From: Rhodoglobus sp.
Lineage (GTDB): Bacteria > Actinomycetota > Actinomycetes > Actinomycetales > Microbacteriaceae
Direction of reading: 5' to 3'
Assembly (NCBI GenBank): GCA_025464445.1
Contig: JAODLY010000009.1
Span: 1 to 64,000 of the forward strand
Length of the DNA stretch: 64,000 nt
Shown piece by piece: positions 43,657-51,862 of the stretch (position 1 is its first letter; every line of letters starts with the position of its first letter). Below the pieces are notes generated by a model. That model was given only the letters and a program-made list of their open reading frames with translations. It made no database searches and was not told the origin of the DNA. The position numbers and the translations under genes are program-made.

Positions 43657-44535
43657 TTGACTACCGCACCGATCAGGGCACCGTTCCAGCAGCGCAAGCG
43701 CCGCATCCAGCGCGGGGATGCCGCATCCGCCGCCCTCGTGCACGTGCTGCTCATCGTGGCCGCCGTCGCCGCGATAGCCCCGATCCTCGTCGTCGTCATG
43801 AACTCGTTCAAGACGACTATGGGCATTTTCGGAGCACCCTTCGCGCTGCCCGCGGGTGACACGTTCAACCTGCAGGGCTATGTGAACGTGTTCACCAAGG
43901 GCAACTTCCTGCTCAATTACACGAACAGCATCGTCGTGACCGTCGCCACGATCGCGGCGACCGTCGTGCTCGGAACGATGGCGGCCTGGGCCCTCGTCGA
44001 ATACCAGGTGCGCATCAGCCCGCTGCTGACCGGGTTCTTCATCGTGGGCATCATGCTGCCGATCCGGTTGGGCACCGTGCCGCTGATCAAGATGATGGTC
44101 GCCACCCACCTCATCGACACGCTCGTAGCGCTCGTGCTCGTCTACACGGCGATGCAACTGCCGCTCGCGGTCGCGCTCATGATGACCTATTTCCGATCGG
44201 TGCCCGGGGAACTCAAGGAGGCCGCGCGCATGGACGGGGCCGGGGAGTTGCGTGTGCTCGGCATCGCGCTGCCCCTCGTGCGGCCGGGCATCGCGGCCGT
44301 GGCATCCATCACGATGCTGCCGGTCTGGAACGACCTGTGGTTCCCGCTGATCCTCGCGCCCTCGAAGGCGAACCAGACGGTAACTCTCGGTGTGCAACAG
44401 TTCGTCGGGCAGTTCCAAAGCGACTACCCGGCGCTGCTCGCGGCCCTCACGCTCGGCGCATTGCCGCTGATCGTGCTGTTCACCGTCTTCTCGCGCCAGT
44501 TCATCCAGGGGTTGTCTGCCGGGTACGGCAAGTAG
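43657..44535 (+). CDS. Sugar ABC transporter permease (second)
   Basis: This 292-residue permease of the MalG/UgpE type has six TM helices. VHVLLIVAAVAAIAPILVVV is the first helix, MNSFKTTMG the usual post-helix motif, and EAARMDGAGELRVLGIALP the EAA loop. It starts 10 bases after the first permease at a TTG (43657) or a nearby start, and ends convergently 15 bases from the GntR paralogue. Confidence 0.92.
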   Translation: MTTAPIRAPFQQRKRRIQRGDAASAALVHVLLIVAAVAAIAPILVVVMNSFKTTMGIFGAPFALPAGDTFNLQGYVNVFTKGNFLLNYTNSIVVTVATIAATVVLGTMAAWALVEYQVRISPLLTGFFIVGIMLPIRLGTVPLIKMMVATHLIDTLVALVLVYTAMQLPLAVALMMTYFRSVPGELKEAARMDGAGELRVLGIALPLVRPGIAAVASITMLPVWNDLWFPLILAPSKANQTVTLGVQQFVGQFQSDYPALLAALTLGALPLIVLFTVFSRQFIQGLSAGYGK

Positions 44536-44550
44536 CTGCGGGCTGCGCCC

Positions 44551-45327
44551 TCAGCGAGGCGCGCGACCGAAGGCGTTGCGCGAGAAATGCGTGCGCAGGC
44601 GATACCTGTCGCCGCTGTACTGGATCTTGGAAGCGAAGAGTGGCTTCTCCGCGGCATCCACCACCAACTGGTGCATCACGAGCAGGGGTTTGCCCACCTC
44701 GATGTCGAGGTGCTTCGCCGCATAGGCGTCTGCCTCTCGCGCCTCGATCGTGGAGTCGGCCCGCACCGGGGCGAGGCCGGCGTGCCCGAGCTCGTCGTAG
44801 AGGGATGCTGTCGCGAAGTCGACGTCGGCGAAGCCCGGGACCAGATCCGCGGGGATGCGCGTGAAGTCGATGGCTATCGGCACGTCGTTGAGCAGCCGCA
44901 CGCGATCGAGGGAGAACAGCCGCGTGCCTGGAGCTATCGAGAACTCCTCGGCCTCGTCGATCGTTGCAGCCGCCGTCGCCGCCTTGAGCACGCGCGAACT
45001 CGCCTTGAGGCCCATGCGGGCCGCCGTTTCGGAGAAGGACTCGAGGCTGTTCGGCCATTCCTTGCTCGCGCCCGCCGCGGCCACGTACCACCCGCGACCG
45101 TGCGAGGCGTTGAGCAGGCCATCCTCGACGAGCTTGTTGAGGGCCTTGCGCAGCGTCACGCGGCTGATGTTGAGCTGCAAGCAGAGTTCACGCTCGGGCG
45201 GCAAACGCATGCCGGGCTTGAGCACGCCGCTCGTGATCTCGCCCGTGATGAGGTTGACGGCCTGGATCCACAGCGGTTCAGGATAGTCAGGCCGGATCGT
45301 CCCGGTCGTCTCTAGGGCAGTCGACAC
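44551..45327 (-). CDS. GntR/HutC-family regulator with UTRA domain (copy B)
   Basis: This 258-residue paralogue of the regulator at 39319-40125 shares a near-identical DNA-binding helix (GMRLPPERELCLQLNISRVT) and UTRA motifs (ATIDEAEEFSIAPGTRLFSL, ADSTIEAREADAY). Because the recognition helices are nearly the same (both INISRVTLR), the two could bind the same operator but answer to different ligands. It is convergent with the importer operon. Its own upstream gap of 60 bases contains CCTGTCCTGTATACC, distantly like the TACCTCTTG box. Confidence 0.9.
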   Translation of the reverse strand: MSTALETTGTIRPDYPEPLWIQAVNLITGEITSGVLKPGMRLPPERELCLQLNISRVTLRKALNKLVEDGLLNASHGRGWYVAAAGASKEWPNSLESFSETAARMGLKASSRVLKAATAAATIDEAEEFSIAPGTRLFSLDRVRLLNDVPIAIDFTRIPADLVPGFADVDFATASLYDELGHAGLAPVRADSTIEAREADAYAAKHLDIEVGKPLLVMHQLVVDAAEKPLFASKIQYSGDRYRLRTHFSRNAFGRAPR

Positions 45328-45387
45328 CTGTCCTGTATACCACCCAGACCACCGCCACTGCGGCGCGGCGCGACCGGCAGCCCCCCA

Positions 45388-46551
45388 TCAGAACCAGGTG
45401 CGCACCAGATCGACCACGAAAGGGTCGGCCGAGTCGACATCGTCGACCACCGGGATGACCCGCCACTTGTCGAACGCAGTGCACGGGTGCGACAACCCGA
45501 GCCGCACCACCTCCCCCACGACGGGCTGCCCGGACGAGGCGTAACGCAGGTAGGCGTGCTGGTCGTTGAGCTTCTCCACCCTGCCGTACCTGGTCACGGG
45601 CATCCCCTCGTCATAGGGGAAGTCGCGCTTGCCGCCGTCGAGGATCGCGAGCCCCGGCTCCGGACGCGACAGCACCCGTGCCCAGCCGTGCATCGCCGAG
45701 CGGAAGCCCGACAGCGGCGTGATGCCCTTGTAGAAGCCGTCATCGTGCACCTGGTAGGCGCCGGAGCGAAGGATCACCGTCGCCGCGCCCACGAGTGGGG
45801 CGAGCTTGTCCGCCACGATGTCGAAGTAGGCGCTGCCCCCCGCCGTGACGATGGGCTTGCCCTCCCAGGCCAACCGGTCGTGGACTGTCACGACGTCATC
45901 GAGGTACCGCTCGATCGCGGCGACATCGGCAGCGCTGCGGGAGTGTGCAAGCGAACCCTCGTAGCCGCCGACCCCGGCGAGGCGCAGCTCGGGCGCGGCC
46001 TCGACGGCGGATGCCACGGCGAGCGCCTCCTCGACAGTGCGGGCCCCGGTGCGCGCGCCGCCCAGCTCGACGATCACGTCGACCGGGCGGGCAGCCCCGG
46101 CCAGGCCGGAGCGCATGAGTTCCACTGCCGCGACGCTGTCGACCCAGCACGCGAACTGGAACGACGGGTCGGCGAGCTCAACGCCGAGCCAGTGCAGCGC
46201 GGCGGGGTCGATGAGCTCGTTCGCGAGCAGGATGCGCCCGATGCCGAACGATCGCGCGAGCTGCACCTGCCAGCCGGTCGCGAGGGTGATGCCCCACGCG
46301 CCGGCGTCGAGCAGCTGTCGCCACAACTGCGGCGCCATCGTCGTCTTGCCGTGCGGGGCGATCTCCAGCCCGCGCCGGGCGAGCCAGTCCGCCATGAGTG
46401 CGACGTTGTGCGTCGTGGCGCTCCTGTCGATGGTCAGGAGTGGCGTGGCGAAAGCCGAGAGGCGGGGATCGGTGGCGAGGTACTCGCGCTGCGTCATCCC
46501 CCAGCTCGATGCCGGGAACGATTTGGCCCACGGGCCTAGCGGGGTATCCAC
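45388..46551 (-). CDS. D-serine dehydratase-like PLP enzyme (alanine-racemase N-terminal fold)
   Basis: This 387-residue fold-type III PLP enzyme belongs to the DSD1/D-threonine aldolase group. The PLP lysine is K69 in APHGKTTMAP. A metal site typical of DSD1-type D-serine dehydratases is seen in HPCTAFDKW (H355, C357) near the C terminus, and TAGGSAYFDIV and VILRSGAY are other conserved stretches. The likely reaction is elimination of water from a D-hydroxy amino acid, giving pyruvate or a keto acid and ammonia through an enamine. It is divergent from ridA by 22 bases. The start could also be M19 (46497). Confidence 0.85.
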   Translation of the reverse strand: MDTPLGPWAKSFPASSWGMTQREYLATDPRLSAFATPLLTIDRSATTHNVALMADWLARRGLEIAPHGKTTMAPQLWRQLLDAGAWGITLATGWQVQLARSFGIGRILLANELIDPAALHWLGVELADPSFQFACWVDSVAAVELMRSGLAGAARPVDVIVELGGARTGARTVEEALAVASAVEAAPELRLAGVGGYEGSLAHSRSAADVAAIERYLDDVVTVHDRLAWEGKPIVTAGGSAYFDIVADKLAPLVGAATVILRSGAYQVHDDGFYKGITPLSGFRSAMHGWARVLSRPEPGLAILDGGKRDFPYDEGMPVTRYGRVEKLNDQHAYLRYASSGQPVVGEVVRLGLSHPCTAFDKWRVIPVVDDVDSADPFVVDLVRTWF

Positions 46552-46573
46552 CCGATCAGGCTAGCGTTGGAGC

Positions 46574-46963
46574 ATGAAAATGCGGATCGTCACCGACAAC
46601 GCACCGGCGGCGCTGCCCGTCTTCTCGCAGGGTGTGCGCAAGGGCCAGCTGTTCAGCGTGAGCGGCCAGGGCGGCGCTGACGCCGCGGGTGAGTTCGCCG
46701 CGGATGCCGCCGCGCAAACCACCCGCGCCCTCGAGAACGTGCGCGCCATCCTGGTTGCCGGCGGCGCGACCTTCGACGACGTGGTCATGCTGCGGGTTTA
46801 CCTGACCACCCGGGACGACTACGCGGCGATGAACGAGGCGTACGCGGCATTCATGGCCGAGAACGTGCCCGGCGGCATCCTGCCGGCGCGCACGACGGTG
46901 TTCACCGGGCTGCCGTTACCCCAGATGCTCGTCGAGATCGACGCGCTCGCCGCGCCCGAGTAG
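46574..46963 (+). CDS. RidA-family reactive intermediate deaminase
   Basis: This 129-residue member of the YjgF/YER057c/UK114 family has GQGGADAAGEFAADAAAQT, RALENVRAILVAGGATFDDVV near the middle, and GGILPARTTVFTGLPLPQM. RidA hydrolyses 2-aminoacrylate and other enamines from PLP dehydratases to harmless keto acids. Its placement directly divergent from a D-serine dehydratase-like gene gives a clear functional reason for the pairing. The conserved arginine is present in PARTTV. Confidence 0.93.
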   Translation: MKMRIVTDNAPAALPVFSQGVRKGQLFSVSGQGGADAAGEFAADAAAQTTRALENVRAILVAGGATFDDVVMLRVYLTTRDDYAAMNEAYAAFMAENVPGGILPARTTVFTGLPLPQMLVEIDALAAPE

Positions 46964-46965
46964 GT

Positions 46966-47385
46966 CTAATCCGGCTGTCGAACGCCGATCGTGAGAAGCA
47001 GGTTCGAGTACACCCGCACATCGCCGGTGGCCACGACGATAGCCACGTCGGGATGCCGCGCCGCGTCGTAGAACGCGAACCGCTCGTGCCCGGTGAAGGG
47101 CACGCCGCGCAGGGCGTCACGGTACGCGGTGATCGCGGGCACGTCGACCCCGTCCGGTGGACTCATGATCTCGGCCGCCTCGATCGGCACCGACCCCACG
47201 AGCAGGGCCAGCACCTGGTCGACTGTCAGCAGTCCCGGGGAGACATTGAGGTAGATGCGGGTGGCTCCCGCCGCGGCTCCGGTGCCGTGCGGGTAATTGC
47301 CGTCGGAGAGCAGGATCTTCGAGCCGTGGCCGGCAGCGGCGAGCGCGCCGAGCAACTGCGGGTGGATGAGCTGGCCGCTGATCAT
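46966..47385 (-). CDS. RbsD/FucU-family sugar mutarotase
   Basis: This 139-residue protein has the RbsD/FucU hallmarks: an N-terminal HPQLLGALAAAGHGSKILLSDGNYP, with the catalytic His in GHG and Asp in SDGN, and a C-terminal VYSNLLLTIGV. Members interconvert sugar anomers or ring forms. It is the last gene of the binding-protein and permease run at 47433-50549, 47 bases after the second permease. Since that operon sits beside fructan-cleaving enzymes, a fructose or fructofuranose mutarotase role is plausible. Confidence 0.9.
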   Translation of the reverse strand: MISGQLIHPQLLGALAAAGHGSKILLSDGNYPHGTGAAAGATRIYLNVSPGLLTVDQVLALLVGSVPIEAAEIMSPPDGVDVPAITAYRDALRGVPFTGHERFAFYDAARHPDVAIVVATGDVRVYSNLLLTIGVRQPD

Positions 47386-47432
47386 TGTGCACTCCCGAGG
47401 ACTTTAGATCGATCGTAGTGGCGCGACTGCCG

Positions 47433-48275
47433 TCAGCCCTTCACGGCTCCGACGGTAAGACCGGCGATCACCTGGCGCTGGAAGATCGCGTAGATGATCA
47501 ACTGCGGCAGAAGAACGAGGGTCGCGGAGGCCATCATGCCGCCGTAGTCGACGGTGAACTGGCCCTGGAAGCGGGACACCGCGAGCGAGACGGTCACCAT
47601 CTGCGGGTTGTTGATGAGAATCGAGGCGAACGGAAACTCGTTGAACACGTAGACGACGTTGAAAATCAGGATCGTCGCGATCACTGGGCGCATGAGAGGC
47701 AGCACGACCGACCAACAGAGGCGCCAGAGCCCGGCACCGTCGATGATCGCGGCCTCCTCGAGTTCTGCCGGAAACTCGCGCAGGAAGCCGGTGAGAAGGA
47801 GGGTGTTGAACGGGATCGACACCGCGATGTACGGCAGGATCAGGGCGGCGTAGGTGCCGAAGACGCCGAGGGCCAGGTCGAGGCGATACACCGGGAACAG
47901 CAGGATGTACACGGGAACGGCGAGACCGGCGAGCACATAGAGGCGCATGCTCGACTGCACCCGCTTGCGCCGGAACACCATGCGCGTGAAGGCGAACGCC
48001 GCCATGAACGACACCGCAGCACCCACAGTCACCGAGACGAGGGCGATGAGGATCGTGTTGCCGTACATCTGGAGCAACGGCAGCGAGGTGATCGCGTTCA
48101 CGTAGTTCTGCAGGGTCAGCGAGTCGAATGAGAACGGGTTGCTGAGAATGTTGCCACTGGGCTGCAGCGAGAGGAGGACTATCCACAAGAGCGGCAGGAG
48201 GATGAGAAACGTCACGAGGTATGCGGCAGCCGCCGCCACCAGGCGGGTGCCGCTGAAACTGCGGGTGCCGGTCAC
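47433..48275 (-). CDS. Sugar ABC transporter permease (MalG type)
   Basis: This 280-residue permease has six TM helices. Its EAA loop is EEAAIIDGAGLWRLCWSVVLP and the first helix YLVTFLILLPLLWIVLLSL. It overlaps the upstream permease by 4 bases and precedes the mutarotase gene. It belongs to the CUT1 importer of the fructan locus. Confidence 0.92.
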   Translation of the reverse strand: MTGTRSFSGTRLVAAAAAYLVTFLILLPLLWIVLLSLQPSGNILSNPFSFDSLTLQNYVNAITSLPLLQMYGNTILIALVSVTVGAAVSFMAAFAFTRMVFRRKRVQSSMRLYVLAGLAVPVYILLFPVYRLDLALGVFGTYAALILPYIAVSIPFNTLLLTGFLREFPAELEEAAIIDGAGLWRLCWSVVLPLMRPVIATILIFNVVYVFNEFPFASILINNPQMVTVSLAVSRFQGQFTVDYGGMMASATLVLLPQLIIYAIFQRQVIAGLTVGAVKG

Positions 48276-49141
48276 GCGATCTTCCTCTCGCGGGACAGCA
48301 CGAGGTAGCCGATGGAGACGATCGCGCTGAGAACTGTGACGATGACCGCGATGGCCATGCCCGACCCGTACTGCTGGTTGGTGAAGGTGACGAAGTACAT
48401 GTAGCTCACCAGGGTGTCTGACCGATGCACCGGGCCGCCTCCGGTGAGCATGTAGACGAGTTCGAATATCTTGAACACGTTTGTGATGAGCAGGATCGCG
48501 ACGATCGCGAACGTCTCACGCATCATGGGCACTGTCACGTAACGAAGTTGCTGCCACCCTGTCGCGCCGTCCAGGGAGCTGGCCTCCATGACGTCTTCGG
48601 GCAGCACCTGCAGCCCCGCATAGAAGATCGTCATCGCGAAACCGATGCTGCTCCAGATGAAGACCGCCGATACCGCATACGGGGTCAGGATGTCGCCGCC
48701 GATCCACTGGACCGGCGGGATCCCTATCCCGGCAAGAAGGCGATTGATGAGGCCGATCTTGGGGTCGAGGATGAACACCCAGATGAGGCCGATGAGGATC
48801 GGCGCGATGATCGCCGGCCCGAACACGAGAGCGCGCATGCCCGCCCCGCCGGGGATCTTCCTGCGGAGCAGCAGCGCGAGGCCGAACGAGAGCGGCACGA
48901 GCAGCACGATGCTCACGACGAGGATGATTATCGTGTTCTGCAGGGACTGCCAGAAGAACGGGTCATCCGCCAGGGCCAAATAGTTCTTGAACCCGATGAA
49001 CTCGGGAGTGCCGAAGCCCTGGAACTTCGTGAGGCTGAAGCCCATCGAGTACACGACCGGGTAGACCACGAATACCGAGAACAGGATGAGTGCCGGACCG
49101 ACCATCACGACTATCTTCCAGCGTGAGCTGATCCAAACCAC
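48272..49141 (-). CDS. Sugar ABC transporter permease (MalF type)
   Basis: This 289-residue permease has the EAA loop MEASSLDGATGWQQLRYVTVP and YPVVYSMGFSLTKFQG after its first helix. It follows the binding-protein gene by 98 bases that hold a very stable hairpin. With the second permease it makes the channel. No ATPase is encoded nearby. Confidence 0.92.
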   Translation of the reverse strand: MVWISSRWKIVVMVGPALILFSVFVVYPVVYSMGFSLTKFQGFGTPEFIGFKNYLALADDPFFWQSLQNTIIILVVSIVLLVPLSFGLALLLRRKIPGGAGMRALVFGPAIIAPILIGLIWVFILDPKIGLINRLLAGIGIPPVQWIGGDILTPYAVSAVFIWSSIGFAMTIFYAGLQVLPEDVMEASSLDGATGWQQLRYVTVPMMRETFAIVAILLITNVFKIFELVYMLTGGGPVHRSDTLVSYMYFVTFTNQQYGSGMAIAVIVTVLSAIVSIGYLVLSRERKIA

Positions 49142-49200
49142 CAGTGCTCCTCGGTGCTATTCGATGTTTCAAGGATGCCCGTTTTGGTGAGGGCATGGGG

Positions 49201-49232
49201 ACGGGCCCGGCACCGGAGGGTGCCGGGCCCGT
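49201..49232. terminator. Perfect 14-bp hairpin after the binding-protein gene
   Basis: ACGGGCCCGGCACC and GGTGCCGGGCCCGT form an uninterrupted 14-bp stem around a GGAG loop. It lacks a U-tract in the direction of transcription, so it may act mainly to protect or process the upstream message, with weak termination. Confidence 0.7.
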
Positions 49233-49238
49233 GGGGTA

Positions 49239-50549
49239 CTACTGGGCGTCGAATGCTTTCTGCACGAGTTCAAGCGCAGCCTGTGGAGTGAGCTGGGCCT
49301 GGATCACGCCGTAGATGCTGTCGTACATGGCGCTCGCGACCGCCGTCGAGACGATGAGGTCCGGCTGCGTCTCCGGGCTCGTCACACCGGGGGCTGTCGC
49401 CGTGTCCAGTGCGGCCTTGAGAGCACCCTGCTTCGTGGCGTCGACCTGCGGCGCGTAGGTCGTAACCGGCGGCTGCCCGTTGTCCACGAGCAGCTGCTGG
49501 GCCTCGTCGCTGTAGTAGAAGGCGATGAACTTCTTCACCGCCGCGAGCTTCGCGGCGTTGTCGCCGACCTTCGCCGCCACCGCGAACGGTGCGGACGCAA
49601 CGTTCATGACGATCTTCTGGTCGCCGACCCCGTCGGAGAACTGCGGGCCCGCCCAGAAGCCGGCGTCGATACCCGCGTCCTGGATCGCACTGGAAGCCCA
49701 CACTCCGGCGTCGAGCATCGCTGCATTGCCGCCGGTGAACTGGTCAACAGCTTGCTGGTAGGTCTGCGTAGACACGTTCGAAGCAAAAGCTCCGGCATCG
49801 CGCAGTTCCGCGATGTGCTGGTAGAGGCGCAGGAAGTCTGCGTTGTTGTACTTCTCGGTGCCGGCGAGAATGCCCTGGATCTTGTCCTGGTAGCCAAAGC
49901 GGTCGAGGTCGACGAGGAAGCTCCACACACTGAACGACGACTGGTTGGCCCCGTTCGAGATTGTCGTGATGCCCTTGGCGCTGAGCGTCTTCGCGACGTT
50001 GATGAGGTCGTCGAAGGTGACGGGAACGTCAAGGCCGTTGTCGGCGAGGACCTTCTTGTTGTACCAGAGGCCGGTCAGCAGGCCCTGGTACGGGACGCCG
50101 AAAATTACCTTGTCGGTCGAGAAGTTCGACACGGTGCTCGCCGGGAACTTATCGGTGAGACCCAGTTCGTCGAGAACCGGGGCGAGGTCGAGCAGCTTGC
50201 CGGCCTTCTGCATGTCGACGGCTGTCGACTTGTAGACCCAGAAGATGTCCGGCAGCGTGTCGCTCTGTGCCGCGATCGACAGCTTCTGCAGGTGCTCGGC
50301 GACGGCTTCGCCACTCACCGTGACCGTGATATCGGGGTTTGCCTTCTCGAATGCCTGGACGATCGCCCAGGTCGCCGGGTCGGCGGTCTTGACGTCGGGG
50401 TTCTGCATCGAGAGCGTGATCTCGGTGGGACCGCTCGCCGTGCCGGAACCGGCAGTCGCGCATCCCGCGAGAGCGACGATTGTCGAGGCTGTCACCAATC
50501 CGACCGCGATTCGGCGGGCGAGACTGGATTTAGAGCTGGAGTGCTGCAC
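49239..50549 (-). CDS. Sugar ABC transporter substrate-binding lipoprotein (fructan locus)
   Basis: This 436-residue protein begins at the GTG at 50549, spaced 6 bases from AAAGGAG; an ATG two codons earlier abuts the ribosome site and is less likely. The lipoprotein signal runs ARRIAVGLVTASTIVALAGC. The mature part is a family-1 binding protein (ITLSMQNPDVKTADPATW, IFGVPYQGLLTGLWYNKK, AAMLDAGVWASSAIQ). Two LacI-type operators precede it, and the LacI gene and GH operon lie just upstream, so the ligand is most likely a fructose-containing oligosaccharide. Confidence 0.92.
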   Translation of the reverse strand: MQHSSSKSSLARRIAVGLVTASTIVALAGCATAGSGTASGPTEITLSMQNPDVKTADPATWAIVQAFEKANPDITVTVSGEAVAEHLQKLSIAAQSDTLPDIFWVYKSTAVDMQKAGKLLDLAPVLDELGLTDKFPASTVSNFSTDKVIFGVPYQGLLTGLWYNKKVLADNGLDVPVTFDDLINVAKTLSAKGITTISNGANQSSFSVWSFLVDLDRFGYQDKIQGILAGTEKYNNADFLRLYQHIAELRDAGAFASNVSTQTYQQAVDQFTGGNAAMLDAGVWASSAIQDAGIDAGFWAGPQFSDGVGDQKIVMNVASAPFAVAAKVGDNAAKLAAVKKFIAFYYSDEAQQLLVDNGQPPVTTYAPQVDATKQGALKAALDTATAPGVTSPETQPDLIVSTAVASAMYDSIYGVIQAQLTPQAALELVQKAFDAQ

Positions 50550-50583
50550 TGTCATCTCCTTTGATGAGAAATTGGGGCTGTGT

Positions 50584-50607
50584 CGAAACGTTTGTATAAA
50601 AACGTTT
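50584..50607. promoter_or_regulatory. Paired AAACGTTT operators for the LacI regulator
   Basis: CGAAACGTTTG (50584-50594) and AAACGTTT (50600-50607) lie between the binding-protein and LacI genes, 14 bases apart. The first is the reverse complement of CAAACGTTTCG at 51799-51809, ahead of the GH172 gene. Such central CG palindromes are typical of LacI-family sites. Confidence 0.75.
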
Positions 50608-50648
50608 GTCTGACGGTAAGCCGTAGGCGGGACCATGTCAAGTCGCCG

Positions 50649-51668
50649 CTATTCGCGCGCTTCGCGAGGCCGGAATCCCTCTGTCGAGTCCCGCAGTTCG
50701 AGTTGCTGCTGCAGGCGGACGATGCGCGGCCTGGAGTCGGGAGAGGCCAGGCGCTCGACAAGCAGGCGGACAGCGGCGACACCCATGTCGAATGCCGGCT
50801 GCCGCACTGTCGTGAGTCGGGGCTCGAAGAGGTCAGAGTGGTTGAAGCCATCGAACGTCGCGAAAGCGATGTCGGCGGGGATGCCCCGGCCGGAGGCCCT
50901 GAGCTCCTCCAGGGCGAGTGCTGCCAGAGGGGTGCTCGCTGCCACCACCGCCGTCGCGCTGCCCCGCAGCCCGCGCAGCGCCGCCCGGATTGCGCTTTCG
51001 TCTGTGCCCGTCAATACCAGCTGGTCGGAAGGCGCGAGACCGGCGGACGCTATGGCATCGGTAAAGCCCTCGAGGCGCTCACGGAGCGTTGGCACCCGCA
51101 CGTCCCCGGCGACAAGCACGAAATTGCGGTGTCCCGCCGCCAGAAGGTGCGATATCAGGCGCCGCATCGAGTCGCGGTTATCGGCGCCCACCTGGTCGAA
51201 CGGCAGGTCGGAGAACACGCGGTCCAGGAGCACGATCGGCGTCTTCTCCTCCCGCAACGACACCATCAGTGCCGGATCGGACTCGGCAGCACAGGCGAGG
51301 ATGAGTCCGTCGACGCGGCGATCCAGCAGGGTGTGCACCGCACGTCGCTCCCGGTCGGGGTTCTCCGCGGAGTTCGCCAGCACCAGGGTCAGGCCACGCT
51401 CGACGGCGGCGTCCTCCACCCCGTGGACCATGTCGGCGAACGCTGGTTCGCCGGCGTCAGACACGACGAGGCCGATGCTCTCCGTTCGCGATCGTCGCAT
51501 GGCTCTGGCCAGCGCGTCCTGGCGGTAGCCGGTCTTCTCGATCGCGTCCACCACCCGGCTGCGCGTTTCGGGTTCGACATTGCGGGTGCCGTTGAGCACA
51601 TGGGACACGGTCGAGATGGACACCTGGGCCAGTCGAGCAACTTCTACCATCGTGGCCATGCTGAACAC
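50649..51668 (-). CDS. LacI-family transcriptional regulator
   Basis: This 339-residue repressor has the N-terminal helix-turn-helix and hinge VEVARLAQVSISTVSHVLNG, NVEPETRSRVVDAIEKTGY and ALARAMR. The periplasmic-binding-protein-like domain includes IGLVVSDAGEPAFADMVHG, VDGLILACAA and the C-terminal ATFDGFNHSDLFEPRLTTVR. A start at M4 or M7 is also possible. It lies between the importer operon and the divergent GH operon, whose promoters share its presumed AAACGTTT site. Confidence 0.92.
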   Translation of the reverse strand: MFSMATMVEVARLAQVSISTVSHVLNGTRNVEPETRSRVVDAIEKTGYRQDALARAMRRSRTESIGLVVSDAGEPAFADMVHGVEDAAVERGLTLVLANSAENPDRERRAVHTLLDRRVDGLILACAAESDPALMVSLREEKTPIVLLDRVFSDLPFDQVGADNRDSMRRLISHLLAAGHRNFVLVAGDVRVPTLRERLEGFTDAIASAGLAPSDQLVLTGTDESAIRAALRGLRGSATAVVAASTPLAALALEELRASGRGIPADIAFATFDGFNHSDLFEPRLTTVRQPAFDMGVAAVRLLVERLASPDSRPRIVRLQQQLELRDSTEGFRPREARE

Positions 51669-51798
51669 CTCCGCACATATCGGCCATTTGGACTAGGGCT
51701 TTGCGCAAAGATAGCGCATCCAGCAGATGTCAGCTCTCGCCTGCCGCAGCGGCGCTATTTGCGTCCACCGGGCCTTCCCGAATAACATCGCTCGTGCG

Positions 51799-51809
51799 CA
51801 AACGTTTCG
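51799..51809. promoter_or_regulatory. CAAACGTTTCG operator ahead of the GH172 operon
   Basis: This exact inverse of the site upstream of the importer gene lies 54 bases before the GH172 start. It links the catabolic operon to the same LacI regulator. A second small palindrome CTTTGCGCAAAG lies near 51703. Confidence 0.7.
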
Positions 51810-51862
51810 ATGCGCTCAGGACCCTCGCCCAGCTCCAGCCGGGCCGGGGCTAGGTAAGGACA

